A stretch of 61,844 nt of DNA from Betaproteobacteria bacterium (GTDB taxonomy: Bacteria; Pseudomonadota; Gammaproteobacteria; Burkholderiales; CAIKXV01): contig JAJTHE010000072.1 of NCBI GenBank assembly GCA_021298815.1, positions 1-61,844 on the forward strand, in the 5' to 3' direction. Shown piece after piece: positions 52,908 through 61,775 of this stretch. Under the pieces are notes generated by a model. The model was given only the letters and a program-made list of their open reading frames with translations, ran no database searches and was not told where the DNA came from. The translations under genes and the position numbers were made by a program. The stretch's first letter is position 1; each line of letters opens with the position of its first letter.

Positions 52908-53876
52908 TCATTCGTTCTTCAGTCCGACCTGCTTGGAAAGCTTTGCGTAGCGGGCGAGTTCCGCCGCCATGAAGCTGCGGAACGCGGCCGGCGTGCTCGA
53001 CTGCACGTCGATGCCCAGCGCAGCGAACCGCTCCTGCGTGTCCGCGAACTCGAGCGACTTGCGCAGCATCGCATTCAGCCGGTCGATGATCGCGGCCGGG
53101 GTCTTCGCCGGCACCACCGCGCCCCACCAGGTGACCATGTCGAAGCCGGGCACGCCGCTCTCGGCGACGGTCGGGATGTCCGGTGCCAGCGGCGTGCGCT
53201 TCGCGCTGGAGGCGGCGAGCGCGCGCAGCTTGCCGCTCTTCACATGCGCAGCCGCGACCGGCGGGCTGGCGAACACGAAGTCGATCTGGCCGCCGAGGAG
53301 GTCGGTGACCGACTGGCCGGTGCCCTTGTACGGCACGTGCAGCAGCTCGATGCCGGTCATCAGGCGCAGCAGTTCGGTGGTCAGGTGTGCCGGCGTGCCG
53401 CTGCCGCCGGTGCCGTACTTGATCGCCCCGGGCTTCGTCTTCGCCAGCGCGATCAGTTCCTGCAGGCTCTTCACCGGCAGCGACGGCCCGACCACCAGCA
53501 GCGTCGGGCCGGTGGCGAGCAGGCTGACCGCCTCGAAGTCGCGCATCACGTCGTAGCCGAGCTTCGGGTAGATGTGCGGGTTGATCGCCAGCGGCGCGAT
53601 GTTCGCCAGCAGCATCGTGTAGCCGTCCGGGGCGGCGCGCGCTGCCAGCTCGGTGCCCAGGCTGCCACCCACGCCCGGTCGGTTGTCGATCAGCACCGGT
53701 TGCCCGAGCTGCTCGGCCAGGCGGTTGCCGACGGCGCGGGCGACGAGGTCGGAAGAGCCGCCGGGCGGGTAGGGCGCGATCCAGCGCACCGGCTTGGCTG
53801 GCCAGGCCTGCGCCGAGGCCGGGGTTGCGATGGCCAGCGCGGGGACCGCCGACAGGGCCAGTGCCAGGGTACGCAT
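52908..53876 (-). CDS. Bug/TctC-family periplasmic solute receptor (second triplet, copy 2)
   Basis: The 322-residue product begins at ATG 53876 (MRTLALALSAVPALAIAT leader) with motifs AKPVRWIAPYPPGGSSDLVAR, IDNRPGVGGSLGTE, APDGYTMLLAN, LHVPYKGTGQSVTDLLGG and DIPTVAESGVPGFD. A TTG at 53897 would overlap the upstream stop but adds nothing typical, so the ATG is preferred. It is less close to copies 1 and 3 than they are to each other. Ligand unknown. Confidence 0.9.
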   Translation of the reverse strand: MRTLALALSAVPALAIATPASAQAWPAKPVRWIAPYPPGGSSDLVARAVGNRLAEQLGQPVLIDNRPGVGGSLGTELAARAAPDGYTMLLANIAPLAINPHIYPKLGYDVMRDFEAVSLLATGPTLLVVGPSLPVKSLQELIALAKTKPGAIKYGTGGSGTPAHLTTELLRLMTGIELLHVPYKGTGQSVTDLLGGQIDFVFASPPVAAAHVKSGKLRALAASSAKRTPLAPDIPTVAESGVPGFDMVTWWGAVVPAKTPAAIIDRLNAMLRKSLEFADTQERFAALGIDVQSSTPAAFRSFMAAELARYAKLSKQVGLKNE

Positions 53877-53889
53877 GCGGAATTCAGTG

Positions 53890-54885
53890 TCAGTCAATGC
53901 GGGCTCCGATTTCCTTCACCAGTGCCGCCCAGCGCGGCGTGTTGGTCTTCATGTAGTCGAGCATCGCCTGCGGCGAGGTCGCGGTGGCGCGGTCCGAGCC
54001 GCCCTGGTTGGCGAGCCGGTTCTGGAAGTCCGCCGACTCGAGCAGGCGCACGGTCTCGGCATTCAGGCGGGTGACGATCGCCTGCGGCGTCTTCGCCGGC
54101 GCGAACAGGCCGAACATCACCGAGGCTTCGTAGCCCTTGCTGCCGGCGGCCTCATCGACGGTCGGCACGTCGGGCAGCAGCTTGGAGCGGGCCGCGGTGG
54201 TCACGCCCAGCGCGCGCAGCTTGCCGGCGCGCAGCATCGGCAGCGAGGTGCCGATGCCGGAGAAGTAGATCGGAACGTGGCCGCCGAGGGTGTCGACCAG
54301 CGCCGGCCCGCCGCCCTTGTACGGGATGTGCGTCATCTTCACGCCGAACTGGCGGTTGAACAGTTCGCCGGCGAGCTGGCTGATGCTGCCGGCGCCGAAA
54401 GAGGCGAACGACAGCTGCCCCGGGTTCTTCCTCGCCAGCGCGAGCAGGTCGTTCAGGGTCTTCACCGGCAGCACCGGGTTGACCACGATCGCCAGCGGCA
54501 CCTCGGCGACCAGGCCGACCGGGGCGAAGTCGGCGAAGGTGTCGTACGGCAGCTTGGCGAAGAAGGAAGGATTCAGCATGTGCGAGGTCACGCTGTGGAA
54601 CATGATCGTGTAGCCATCGGGCGCCGCGCGCGCGACCGCCTCGGCACCGATCACGCCATTGGACCCGCCGCGGTTCTCGACCACCACCTGCTGGCCGAGC
54701 GCCTGTCCCAGCGGCTCGGCGAGGATGCGGCCGACGATGTCGGCACCGCCGCCGGGTGGCCAGGGGATCACCATGCGCACCGGCTTGGCAGGCCAGGCGG
54801 ATGCCGGCTGCGCAAGCGCGGACGTGCTGGCGGCCGCCGCGAAAAGCAGCATCAGGCAGGGCGCTGCAGGGTACGTCACGCGCAT
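53890..54885 (-). CDS. Bug/TctC-family periplasmic solute receptor (second triplet, copy 1)
   Basis: 331 residues. ATG 54885 is preceded by GGAGGAG, a strong ribosome site. The leader (CLMLLFAAAASTSALAQ) is followed by AKPVRMVIPWPPGGGADIVGR, VENRGGSNGVIGAEAV, APDGYTIMFHSVTSHMLNP, THIPYKGGGPALVDTLGG and DVPTVDEAAGSKGYE. It is first in the transcript that leads from the promoter at 54979-55007, which carries two TTTGTCCG half-sites, so the triplet is probably regulated by a GntR-type protein. Confidence 0.92.
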   Translation of the reverse strand: MRVTYPAAPCLMLLFAAAASTSALAQPASAWPAKPVRMVIPWPPGGGADIVGRILAEPLGQALGQQVVVENRGGSNGVIGAEAVARAAPDGYTIMFHSVTSHMLNPSFFAKLPYDTFADFAPVGLVAEVPLAIVVNPVLPVKTLNDLLALARKNPGQLSFASFGAGSISQLAGELFNRQFGVKMTHIPYKGGGPALVDTLGGHVPIYFSGIGTSLPMLRAGKLRALGVTTAARSKLLPDVPTVDEAAGSKGYEASVMFGLFAPAKTPQAIVTRLNAETVRLLESADFQNRLANQGGSDRATATSPQAMLDYMKTNTPRWAALVKEIGARID

Positions 54886-54954
54886 TCGAAGGCTCCTCCG
54901 GCAAGATCTGGACACTGTTCGTTCCGAGGATCGGGTCGCCCGGCGCTGCGGCGA

Positions 54955-55007
54955 TTTGTCCGTACCTTTTGTCCGGTCATTTTAGGCTGCGCGTGCACCA
55001 GTCGCAA
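54955..55007 (-). promoter_or_regulatory. Promoter of the Bug triplet with two TTTGTCCG half-sites
   Basis: On the minus strand, TTGCGA (55007-55002), a 17-bp spacer (55001-54985) and TAAAAT (54984-54979) make a near-consensus sigma-70 promoter. Just downstream of the -10 are two direct copies of CGGACAAA, i.e. TTTGTCCG at 54968-54975 and 54955-54962 on the plus strand, 13 bp apart. The same half-site forms the palindrome before the GntR gene at 42023. A bound regulator here would block transcription of the triplet. The wider space 54886-55187 holds nothing else I recognise. Confidence 0.65.
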
Positions 55008-55187
55008 CCGGCAGGCAGGTGCGCGCGCCTGCCGCACCCCGGCAGCGTCGCGGCCGCTGCTAGTCCGAAAGGATCAATCGGGGCCGACCTCGCCATCGCA
55101 TGGCCGTGAGCGATTGAAGAACATCGAGGCGTGTCGGGGCGCGGACGGCGAGGTCTGGCTCGCCAGCGTCCAACCGAGGAGTTTTCC

Positions 55188-55891
55188 ATGACGCTCGAAC
55201 GATCCCGTTGCGCTGTCCCCGCCGTGCTGGCGCGCTGCGCGCTTGCAGCCCTTTTCCTGTGTGCCGTCCCGGCCTCGGCTGCCACGCTGTTCAATGGCAG
55301 CCTCGAGTTCACCGGGTCCAATGGCCCGTTCATCGACTCCGTGCCCGGCGGCAGCCGCAGATACGGCTGGACGGCGACCGTACCGAACCGGGACACCGAA
55401 TTCCTGGATTCGCGGGGCCCCTACGGACCCGCAGGAGACCAGTTCGGCTTCGTCGACCTGAACGGCATTCAGAATGCCGGTGGCATCGGCCAGAACGTGG
55501 CCGGCCTGGTGAACGGCCAGCAGTATCGCGTCGATTTCCTGATGTCCGGCAATGCCGGTCCCAGCGGCAATGCCAGCGGCGACGGCTCCAAGTCGCTTGC
55601 GGTGCTGTTTGCCGGCGCATCGCTGGGCTCGTTCACGTACACCATTTCGCCGGCGATACATGGCAGCACCGGCAATGGGTTCCGTATTCGGCCACGTTCA
55701 CCTACGGCGGCACCGGATCGTTGCTGGAGTTCCGCAGCCTGAGCTCGCGCTTCAACGACGCGGGCCCCCCGGTCGACAACGTCTCGATCACGGCGATCGA
55801 TGCCAAGGTCGTGCCGGTGCCCGGGGCGGCCGCACTGCTCCTCGGTGGCGTTGCGCTCCTCGGCGCAGTGCTGCGCGGCCGCCGCGGCTGA
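55188..55891 (+). pseudogene. PEP-CTERM exported protein (frameshifted)
   Basis: The start MTLERSRCAVPAVLARCALA leads to a signal peptide and an NGSLEFTGSNGPFIDSVPGG body that looks like a secreted carbohydrate- or protein-binding domain of the DUF642/choice-of-anchor type. The frame breaks around 55676-55685, after GSTGNG; the continuation PYSATFTYGGTGSLLEFR is read one frame over and ends VPVPGAAALLLGGVALLGAV plus RGRRG, a PEP-CTERM sorting tail. GAGGAG precedes the ATG. Either a real frameshift or an assembly error; without it the gene is intact (about 234 residues). Confidence 0.75.
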
Positions 55892-55909
55892 TCCGCGGGA
55901 GGGGCGATT

Positions 55910-55964
55910 CCGGCACTGCCCGATCCGGGCAGTGCTCGCGGACGATACGGCAGGGCAGTGCCGG
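55910..55964. terminator. Candidate shared hairpin between convergent PEP-CTERM genes
   Basis: GCACTGCCC (55913-55921) pairs with GGGCAGTGC (55927-55935), and CCGGCACTGCCC (55910-55921) can alternatively pair with GGGCAGTGCCGG (55953-55964). No T-run follows. Located in the 81-bp gap between two convergent genes, it may end both transcripts. Confidence 0.4.
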
Positions 55965-55972
55965 CCCTTTGC

Positions 55973-56763
55973 TCAGCGCCGCCGGCGAAGACCCCAGCCG
56001 AGGGCACCCAGCCCGGCCGCGAACAGCGGCAGGGACGCCGGCACCGGTACCACGCCGGTCGGAACCGCATCGAAGGCCAGGTAGTCGATCATCCAGCCGT
56101 CGCAGCCGCCAGACCCGTGCTGGGTCGTCGGGAAGTTGTTGAACAGGTCGAGCGAAATGATCGTGTCGCCGCCGGTGCCGTCGATGCGCAGGTAGCCGCC
56201 GCGTTGTCCATTCGCCGGGAAACCGAACAGCCCCTGCAGGGTGCCCCTTGCGGTACCGTTGATGGAAAGGCCGACGAGAAGCTCCGCCTGCTGGAGGCTG
56301 AAGCCGACCGAGCGCACGGGTTGTGCAAACTCGATGCGCAGCGCACCCCAGACTTTCGGGACGGGACTGTAGCCGCCACCCGGGATCGGGCCGTTGCCGA
56401 AGAGGTTGATGATCCGCGTTCACCCGCCCAGACGCCGCCACCGCAGCATCCGCCGGTCAGGAAGGCGTTGCCGGCGAGGTCGTTCACCGACGGCTGGAAT
56501 GTGTTCGGCAGGGTGCTCGACCGAGCGAGCGTGTTGCCCTGGGCGGTCCAGCCGACCCGCACGTTCGCATTGAGCGTGCGCGACTCGAAGCGCTCGACCT
56601 GGTATCCGGCCACGCCGAGCTGCGCGTCGCTGAGCGTGCCCCAGCATGCGACCGAGCCGGGCACCAGCGTGTAGGTATAGCCGGCCGAGGCGGCTGGGGC
56701 GAAGGCGGCGGCCGCGCAGAACAGCGCGGCGGCGGCGGCATGGGAGCGCAGGGCGTGGGTCAT
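55973..56763 (-). pseudogene. Second PEP-CTERM exported protein (frameshifted)
   Basis: From ATG 56763 the product begins MTHALRSHAAAAALFCAAAA (signal peptide), then YTYTLVPGSVACWGTLSDAQ, NTFQPSVNDLAGNAF and CCGGGVWAGE. Near 56405-56420 the frame breaks and the rest (TRIINLFGNGPIPGGGYSPV onward) is found in another frame, ending VPVPASLPLFAAGLGALGWG and RRRR, the PEP-CTERM tail. A TGA directly before TRIINLFG marks the lost frame, a one-base deletion or two-base insertion. Like the neighbouring PEP-CTERM gene it is broken. Confidence 0.75.
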
Positions 56764-56939
56764 GGTCCGGTTCCTGAAGGGTTCTGCTTCTGGGGAAGCC
56801 CGGTCGATGCCCCGGGCGGGCATTGCCAGCACCCGCGGGCGAGCCCTGATACGTGTCCGCGAAGCATCATCTTTTTCGAGGTGGGTTTCGACGCTGCATC
56901 GCCGTGGCATTGATCTGTTCAGACTAGCGCCGCGCGCGG

Positions 56940-57572
56940 TCAGGCACCGCCGTGCGACCGGAAGGGCCTCGCATGGACCCGCAGGCGCTGCCAGTTGGCC
57001 TCGAACGCGTCGGCGAGGGCCGGGTTGCCGCGCATGACCAGGATGTTCTCCGCATTGCGCCGCTGCGCTGAGTACGTGAAGTTGTAGCTGCCGGTGACCA
57101 GCACGGCCGCAGGCGTGCCGGAATCGACGATCATCACCTTGTTGTGCGCGCTCGACTGCCGGGTGTCGAGCCACACTCCGACCCCGTTGCGCGCGAGGTC
57201 GGCCAGCACGCTGCCCCCGAGCTGCCGGTCCTGGCGGTCGTCGGCGAGCACCTCGACGCGCACGCCGCGCCGGTGTGCGTCCACCAGCGCGCGCGCGATC
57301 CGCTTGTGGGTGAAGCTGAAGGCCTGCACCAGCACCTGCTGCCGCGCCTGGCCGATCACGCCGACCAGGATCTCGTCGATCGGGTCGCCCGGGGTGAACG
57401 CGACCTGCACCGTCCCCGTGGCGGAAAACAGGCGGGACTGCGCGGCCGGGGACTCGCGCGTCCCGGTCGCGGATGCCGCGGTGCCTGCAGGCGCTGCGAC
57501 GGCCAGCGTCGAGAAGAGGCAGGCGAGCCCCGCCGTCCGCAGGTGCGTGCGCAGTGACGGATGCAGATGCAT
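56940..57572 (-). CDS. Exported phospholipase D-like nuclease (single HKD motif)
   Basis: 210 residues: leader AGLACLFSTLAVAAPA, then a PLDc_2 domain with AFSFTHKRIARALVDAHRRG and the HKD-type motif HNKVMIVDSG, followed by GSYNFTYSAQRRNAEN. The single motif means it must dimerise like bacterial Nuc endonuclease. It would hydrolyse DNA or phosphodiesters in the periplasm. It is 11 bp downstream of rsmB. Confidence 0.87.
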   Translation of the reverse strand: MHLHPSLRTHLRTAGLACLFSTLAVAAPAGTAASATGTRESPAAQSRLFSATGTVQVAFTPGDPIDEILVGVIGQARQQVLVQAFSFTHKRIARALVDAHRRGVRVEVLADDRQDRQLGGSVLADLARNGVGVWLDTRQSSAHNKVMIVDSGTPAAVLVTGSYNFTYSAQRRNAENILVMRGNPALADAFEANWQRLRVHARPFRSHGGA

Positions 57573-57583
57573 GCGCAGGCGCC

Positions 57584-58972
57584 TCAGGCCTTCGTGCGTT
57601 CCAGCACCGCGGCGAAGAACCCGTCCGTGCCATGGCGATGCGGCAGCAGTTCGAGGTACGGGCCGGTGTCGAGCGCGATGCCCAGCCCGGCCAGCACTTC
57701 ATTCGCTGGACGCAGCGTGAACGCCGGGTTCGCGGCGAGGAAGGTCTCGACCACCAGGCGGTTCTCTTCCTCCAGCAGGCTGCAGGTAGCGTAGACGATG
57801 CGACCCCCCGGCTTGAGCAGCCGCGCCGCGCTGGCCAGGATCGCCGACTGCCTCGCCGCCATCTCGGCCACCGCCGATTCCGGCTGCCGCCACTTCATGT
57901 CGGGATTGCGACGAAGCGTGCCCAACCCGGTGCAGGGTGCATCGACCAGCACGCGATCGATCTTGCCGGCCAGGCGCTTGACCCGCGCATCGGCTTCGCT
58001 CGACAGCAGCTGCGGATGTACGTTCGACAGGCCGCTGCGCCGCAGCCGCGGTTCGAATGCCTTCAGCCGGCGCTCGGACACGTCGAACGCATAGAGGCGA
58101 CCGGTGGACTGCATCAGTGCGCCCAGGGCAAGGGTCTTGCCACCGGCGCCGGCGCAGAAATCCACCACCATCTCGCGCCGCTTCGGCGCGACCAGCTGGG
58201 CGAGCAGCTGGCTGCCTTCGTCCTGCACCTCGATCGCGCCCTGCTCGTACAGCGGGTCGCGCCCAAGGTTGGGGCGGCCTTCGATGCGCAGCCCGAACGG
58301 CGAGTACGGCGTGGCGCGCGCGTCCATCCGCCGCGACTGCAGCTGGGAGATCGCGGCCTCGCGGTCGATCTTCGCCGGGTTGACCCGCAGGTCGAGTGGG
58401 GCGGGCTGGTTCAGCGCGGCCACCAGCTGCGCGGTCTCGCCGGCACCGAAACGCACCTGCAGCCGGTCGTACAGCCAGTCGGGAATGTCGAGTGCAGCGC
58501 CGGCCGACAGCGCGGACGGATCCATCGAATGCGTGGTCGCCAGCCATTCGCTGTCGTTGCGCCCGATCACCGGCTCCAGCGCGCGCGCCGACAGTCCGAA
58601 CACCGTGGTCAGCGCGACCAGCACCAGCCGGCGCGGGGTCGGTGCCAGCATGCCGGCCGCCGCGGGCGCGGCAACCGGGGCGACAGCGAAGGTGGAGGCA
58701 TCGAGGGCGTTGCCCGTCGCGCCTTCCGCCGTTGCTGCCGCTACCGATGACGGTGCCGCGCCGCTGGCGCGGGCGTTCAGCGTGCGCCAGCGGCGCAGCA
58801 CCGTGTACATCACCTCGGCCGCGAAGGCGCGGTCGAGCGGGCCCAGTTCGCGCCGGGTGCGGAAGAACTGGTGCAGCACCTGGTCTGCGGGCAGCGCGAA
58901 GGTCGATGCGAGGCTCAGTGCCTGGGTGGCCGCGTCGATGCGCAGCGGGTTGGGGGAGGGCAGTGCATCCAT
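57584..58972 (-). CDS. rsmB: 16S rRNA m5C967 methyltransferase-like RsmB/NOL1/NOP2-family enzyme
   Basis: The 462-residue product has an N-terminal NusB-like RNA-binding part (PADQVLHQFFRTRRELGPL, FAAEVMYTVLRRW), an Ala/Pro insertion around residues 75-110, and a SAM-binding methyltransferase with VDFCAGAGGKTLALGAL, VLVDAPCTGLGTLRRNPD (motif IV Cys) and YATCSLLEEEN (catalytic Cys). It methylates a cytosine in rRNA. Two DUF3108 genes and purN are upstream on this strand, a known Burkholderiales order. Confidence 0.92.
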   Translation of the reverse strand: MDALPSPNPLRIDAATQALSLASTFALPADQVLHQFFRTRRELGPLDRAFAAEVMYTVLRRWRTLNARASGAAPSSVAAATAEGATGNALDASTFAVAPVAAPAAAGMLAPTPRRLVLVALTTVFGLSARALEPVIGRNDSEWLATTHSMDPSALSAGAALDIPDWLYDRLQVRFGAGETAQLVAALNQPAPLDLRVNPAKIDREAAISQLQSRRMDARATPYSPFGLRIEGRPNLGRDPLYEQGAIEVQDEGSQLLAQLVAPKRREMVVDFCAGAGGKTLALGALMQSTGRLYAFDVSERRLKAFEPRLRRSGLSNVHPQLLSSEADARVKRLAGKIDRVLVDAPCTGLGTLRRNPDMKWRQPESAVAEMAARQSAILASAARLLKPGGRIVYATCSLLEEENRLVVETFLAANPAFTLRPANEVLAGLGIALDTGPYLELLPHRHGTDGFFAAVLERTKA

Positions 58973-59060
58973 CTGGGAAGGGCCGATCGCGGACAGGGAA
59001 CAGGGACGGGAACTGCGGGAGCGGGCACGGGGTGCCCGTCGGGCCGGCCGCGACGCGGGG

Positions 59061-60260
59061 TCAGTCCGGCGCGAGCCGCACGGTGTCGAGGGTCGCGCTG
59101 GTCACGCGTCCGTTCCGATCGGTCCAGCGGATGCGCACCGGCAGGAAAGGTCGATCGGTCGCGAGCCACATATCGTAGCCTTCGTCGCCGGCTTGTGCGC
59201 GTACCCGGCGCAGGTGCCATGCGCGCCAGTTGCCGGACGGGGTCTCGATCACCTCCTCGCCGACGCGTTCATAGGCCTGCACGTAGAGCTTGCGCCCGGT
59301 GGTCAGCAGCACGTCGCGGCGTCCGTCGCCGATCGGCACGAACGCGAACTGCAGGATCAGGGACAGGGTGTCCTGGGTGCCGGGGGCGAGTGCTGCGGTC
59401 TGCACGGCGTCGGGATAGCCGAAGGTCAGCTGCTTCGCCGTCCAGTCGAAGCGCGCGAATTCATTGCGCGCGTTCTGCCCGCGGTCCATCGCGAACGAAT
59501 CCGGGCGCAGGCCGTCCAGGGTGATCCGCCCGTTGCTCGTCTGCACCACGCGCACCCTTCGCAGCAGCCCGACCAGCCCGGTCGTCTCGGCGCTCAGGCT
59601 GAGCCGGTAGGCCGCCTCGTTCGCTTCCCAGGCATAGGTCGCACGTCCGACCGGCGTCGGCGGCGTGCCGAGGGTCACCGCATATTCGAGGCGGCCGCTG
59701 CGCGGGAAGCGGATGCTGCCGGGCGGCGGCGCGGCCGTGCCGCCGGCGCCGGCAGGCTCGGTGGCCGGCCCGTCGGTGGCGCTGCGCGCAGGCGCCGTGT
59801 CGCCCGCGGCGGCGACGGCGCGCGGTGGCTTAGGTGCGTCCGCCGGGATCGACGGTTCCTGCGCCGCCGCCGGTGCGTCGTCGCCGGGGGGGGAGCCGGC
59901 CGGCGCGGTGGTCGGTACCGGGGTCGGCTCGGCGGCTGGTACTGCGGCCGGCGACTGCGCAGGCGCCGTGAACGTGGCGGGTGGGGGTGGCGCCGGATCG
60001 GTGGCGCGCGCCACGGGTGGAGCCGGGCGCGAGGCCGCGGCGGGCGGCGGCAGGGCCTGTGGCGGCCGGGAGGTCGCGCCCGCCGGCGGCGGTGGCAGCA
60101 GCGTCACCGCGATCTGCGGCGACGCGCCGGGCGCCGCCGGCTGCGACCCGGTACCGGGCCGAAGCGGCCCGAGCGTCAGTGTCAGCGCATGCAGCAGCAG
60201 CGAGGCGGACAGCGCCCAGACGAATCCGCGCCGGGGGGACCGGGCGGTGCCGGGGTTCAC
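59061..60260 (-). CDS. DUF3108 protein with TonB-like proline-rich N-terminus
   Basis: 399 residues. GTG 60260 overlaps the upstream DUF3108 stop (GTGA). The start has a membrane helix FVWALSASLLLHALTLTLGP, then about 150 residues rich in Pro, Ala and Thr, a TonB-like spacer, and a C-terminal DUF3108 domain (RLEYAVTLGTPPTPVGRATY, LSLILQFAFVP, GYDMWLATDRPFLPVRIRW). The Pro-rich spacer could cross the periplasm. Function is unknown; not all DUF3108 proteins have this extension. Confidence 0.78.
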   Translation of the reverse strand: MNPGTARSPRRGFVWALSASLLLHALTLTLGPLRPGTGSQPAAPGASPQIAVTLLPPPPAGATSRPPQALPPPAAASRPAPPVARATDPAPPPPATFTAPAQSPAAVPAAEPTPVPTTAPAGSPPGDDAPAAAQEPSIPADAPKPPRAVAAAGDTAPARSATDGPATEPAGAGGTAAPPPGSIRFPRSGRLEYAVTLGTPPTPVGRATYAWEANEAAYRLSLSAETTGLVGLLRRVRVVQTSNGRITLDGLRPDSFAMDRGQNARNEFARFDWTAKQLTFGYPDAVQTAALAPGTQDTLSLILQFAFVPIGDGRRDVLLTTGRKLYVQAYERVGEEVIETPSGNWRAWHLRRVRAQAGDEGYDMWLATDRPFLPVRIRWTDRNGRVTSATLDTVRLAPD

Positions 60261-61063
60261 TGCCCGCCGATCTGCACCAGCACCTGGTCGAACGTCGCGC
60301 CGTCGTCTTCGGCCACCAGGATGCGTACCGGGATCATCCCGCGCCCGGCTGCCAGCCAGACGTCGGTCGCGTTGTCGCCCTTGTCGCGGACGCGGCCGAC
60401 CCGGATCGCGTCGAAGCTGCCGGCGGGCGTACCGAGCGTCTCGCGGCCGACCACTGCGAAGCGGTAGCGGCTGATGCGCCGGCCGTCGGTCATCGGTGCA
60501 TCCCATTCCGTGGCCGGAAGGCCGGGCGGCCGGGCGGCCCGCAGGGCGAGCGCGTAGGGGAAGCTGAGCCGGTCGGTGGTCGACGGCGGCAGCGGTTCCG
60601 CAGGCCCGTCGGGCGCATCCGTCCCCGGCCGGTCGAAGCGGATGCGGCTGGCCGCCCAGTCGAAGCGTGCGCGCAGCATCGGATTGGCGCCGCGCTGGTC
60701 GGTGAACTGGTCGGGCCGCAGGCCGGCGGCGTCGACGGTGCCGCGGCTTTCCCGCCGCCAGCCCTGGCCGCGCGCCAGCAGCGCAGCGACGCCGACGGCG
60801 CGGGCTTCGCTGGTGATGCGGTAGTTGCCGCCGTCGCGCTCGAACGACTCCTCGACGCGCGCGATCTCGAGCCCGTTGCGCGACAGTGCATAGACCAGGC
60901 TGAGGGAATGGCCCTTGCCGCCGGTGTCTGCAGCGCCCTCGGCCGCCCGTGCCACGGACCCGCCGCCCGGTGCCGCCGCCAGCATCGCGCCTGCGAGGGT
61001 CGCGAGCGTGGCGGCGCAGGCCCGGCGCCTGCCGATCGGTCCCTGCCTGACGGGCGAATCCAT
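60257..61063 (-). CDS. DUF3108 exported protein
   Basis: From ATG 61063 the product is about 268 residues with a leader (RACAATLATLAGAMLAAAPG) and a DUF3108 body (HSLSLVYALSRNGLEIARVE, FPYALALRAARP, RYRFAVVGRETLGTPAGSFD, WLAAGRGMIPVRILV). CGGAGGACGG sits before the start. Its stop overlaps the next DUF3108 start, so the two, similar in fold, form a co-translated pair. Family function is not established. Confidence 0.83.
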   Translation of the reverse strand: MDSPVRQGPIGRRRACAATLATLAGAMLAAAPGGGSVARAAEGAADTGGKGHSLSLVYALSRNGLEIARVEESFERDGGNYRITSEARAVGVAALLARGQGWRRESRGTVDAAGLRPDQFTDQRGANPMLRARFDWAASRIRFDRPGTDAPDGPAEPLPPSTTDRLSFPYALALRAARPPGLPATEWDAPMTDGRRISRYRFAVVGRETLGTPAGSFDAIRVGRVRDKGDNATDVWLAAGRGMIPVRILVAEDDGATFDQVLVQIGGQ

Positions 61064-61079
61064 CCGTCCTCCGTTCTGT

Positions 61080-61775
61080 TCAGTCCAGCGGGGGCACGAC
61101 CAGCGTGCCATCTTGCGCCGGTACGGGGCTGCCTGCCGGCGGCGCAAGGCGGACCCGTGACCCTTCGATCGACAGCCGCCCCTGCACGAACCAGCGTACC
61201 GCCTGCGGATACAGCCGGTGCTCCTGCACCAGCACCCGCGCCGACAGCGTATCCTCGGTGTCGCCAGCGTGGACCGGTACCGCCGCCTGGACGATGATCG
61301 GGCCGTTGTCCAGCGTCGAGGTCACGAAATGCACAGTGCAGCCGTGCAGGCGGACGCCCTCGGCCAGTGCCCGCCGGTGGGTATGCAGGCCAGGGTAGGC
61401 CGGCAGCAGCGACGGGTGGATGTTGATCATCCGTCCCGCGTAGTGGTCGACGAACGGCGCGGTCAGGATGCGCATGAAGCCGGCCAGCACCACCAGCGCC
61501 GGCTGGTGCCGGTCGATCGCCTGGCGCAGCGCCGCGTCGAAGGCGGCGCGCGGGTCGTCAGCCGCGGCGAACGCGCCATGGTCGACGACTTCGGTGGCGA
61601 TGCCGTGGCCGCGCGCATAGGCGAGCCCTGCCGCATCCGGGCGGTTGCTGATCACCGCCGCGATCCGGCACGGCGGCTGCGATTCGACGATCGCGCGCAG
61701 GTTGCTGCCGCGTCCCGAGATCAGCACCACGACCGAAGGGCCGGTTGCGCCATCCCTGCCGGTGGTAGGGGTCAT
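61080..61775 (-). CDS. purN: Phosphoribosylglycinamide formyltransferase 1
   Basis: 231 residues with the GART-fold motifs VVVLISGRGSNLRAIVESQ, AAVISNRPDAAGLAYARGHG, MINIHPSLLPAYPGLHTHRR and CTVHFVTSTLDNGPIIVQA; the Asn and His of these loops bind 10-formyl-THF. It makes formyl-GAR in purine synthesis. GAAGG is just before ATG 61775. A short C-terminal tail past the domain is poorly conserved. Confidence 0.95.
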   Translation of the reverse strand: MTPTTGRDGATGPSVVVLISGRGSNLRAIVESQPPCRIAAVISNRPDAAGLAYARGHGIATEVVDHGAFAAADDPRAAFDAALRQAIDRHQPALVVLAGFMRILTAPFVDHYAGRMINIHPSLLPAYPGLHTHRRALAEGVRLHGCTVHFVTSTLDNGPIIVQAAVPVHAGDTEDTLSARVLVQEHRLYPQAVRWFVQGRLSIEGSRVRLAPPAGSPVPAQDGTLVVPPLD

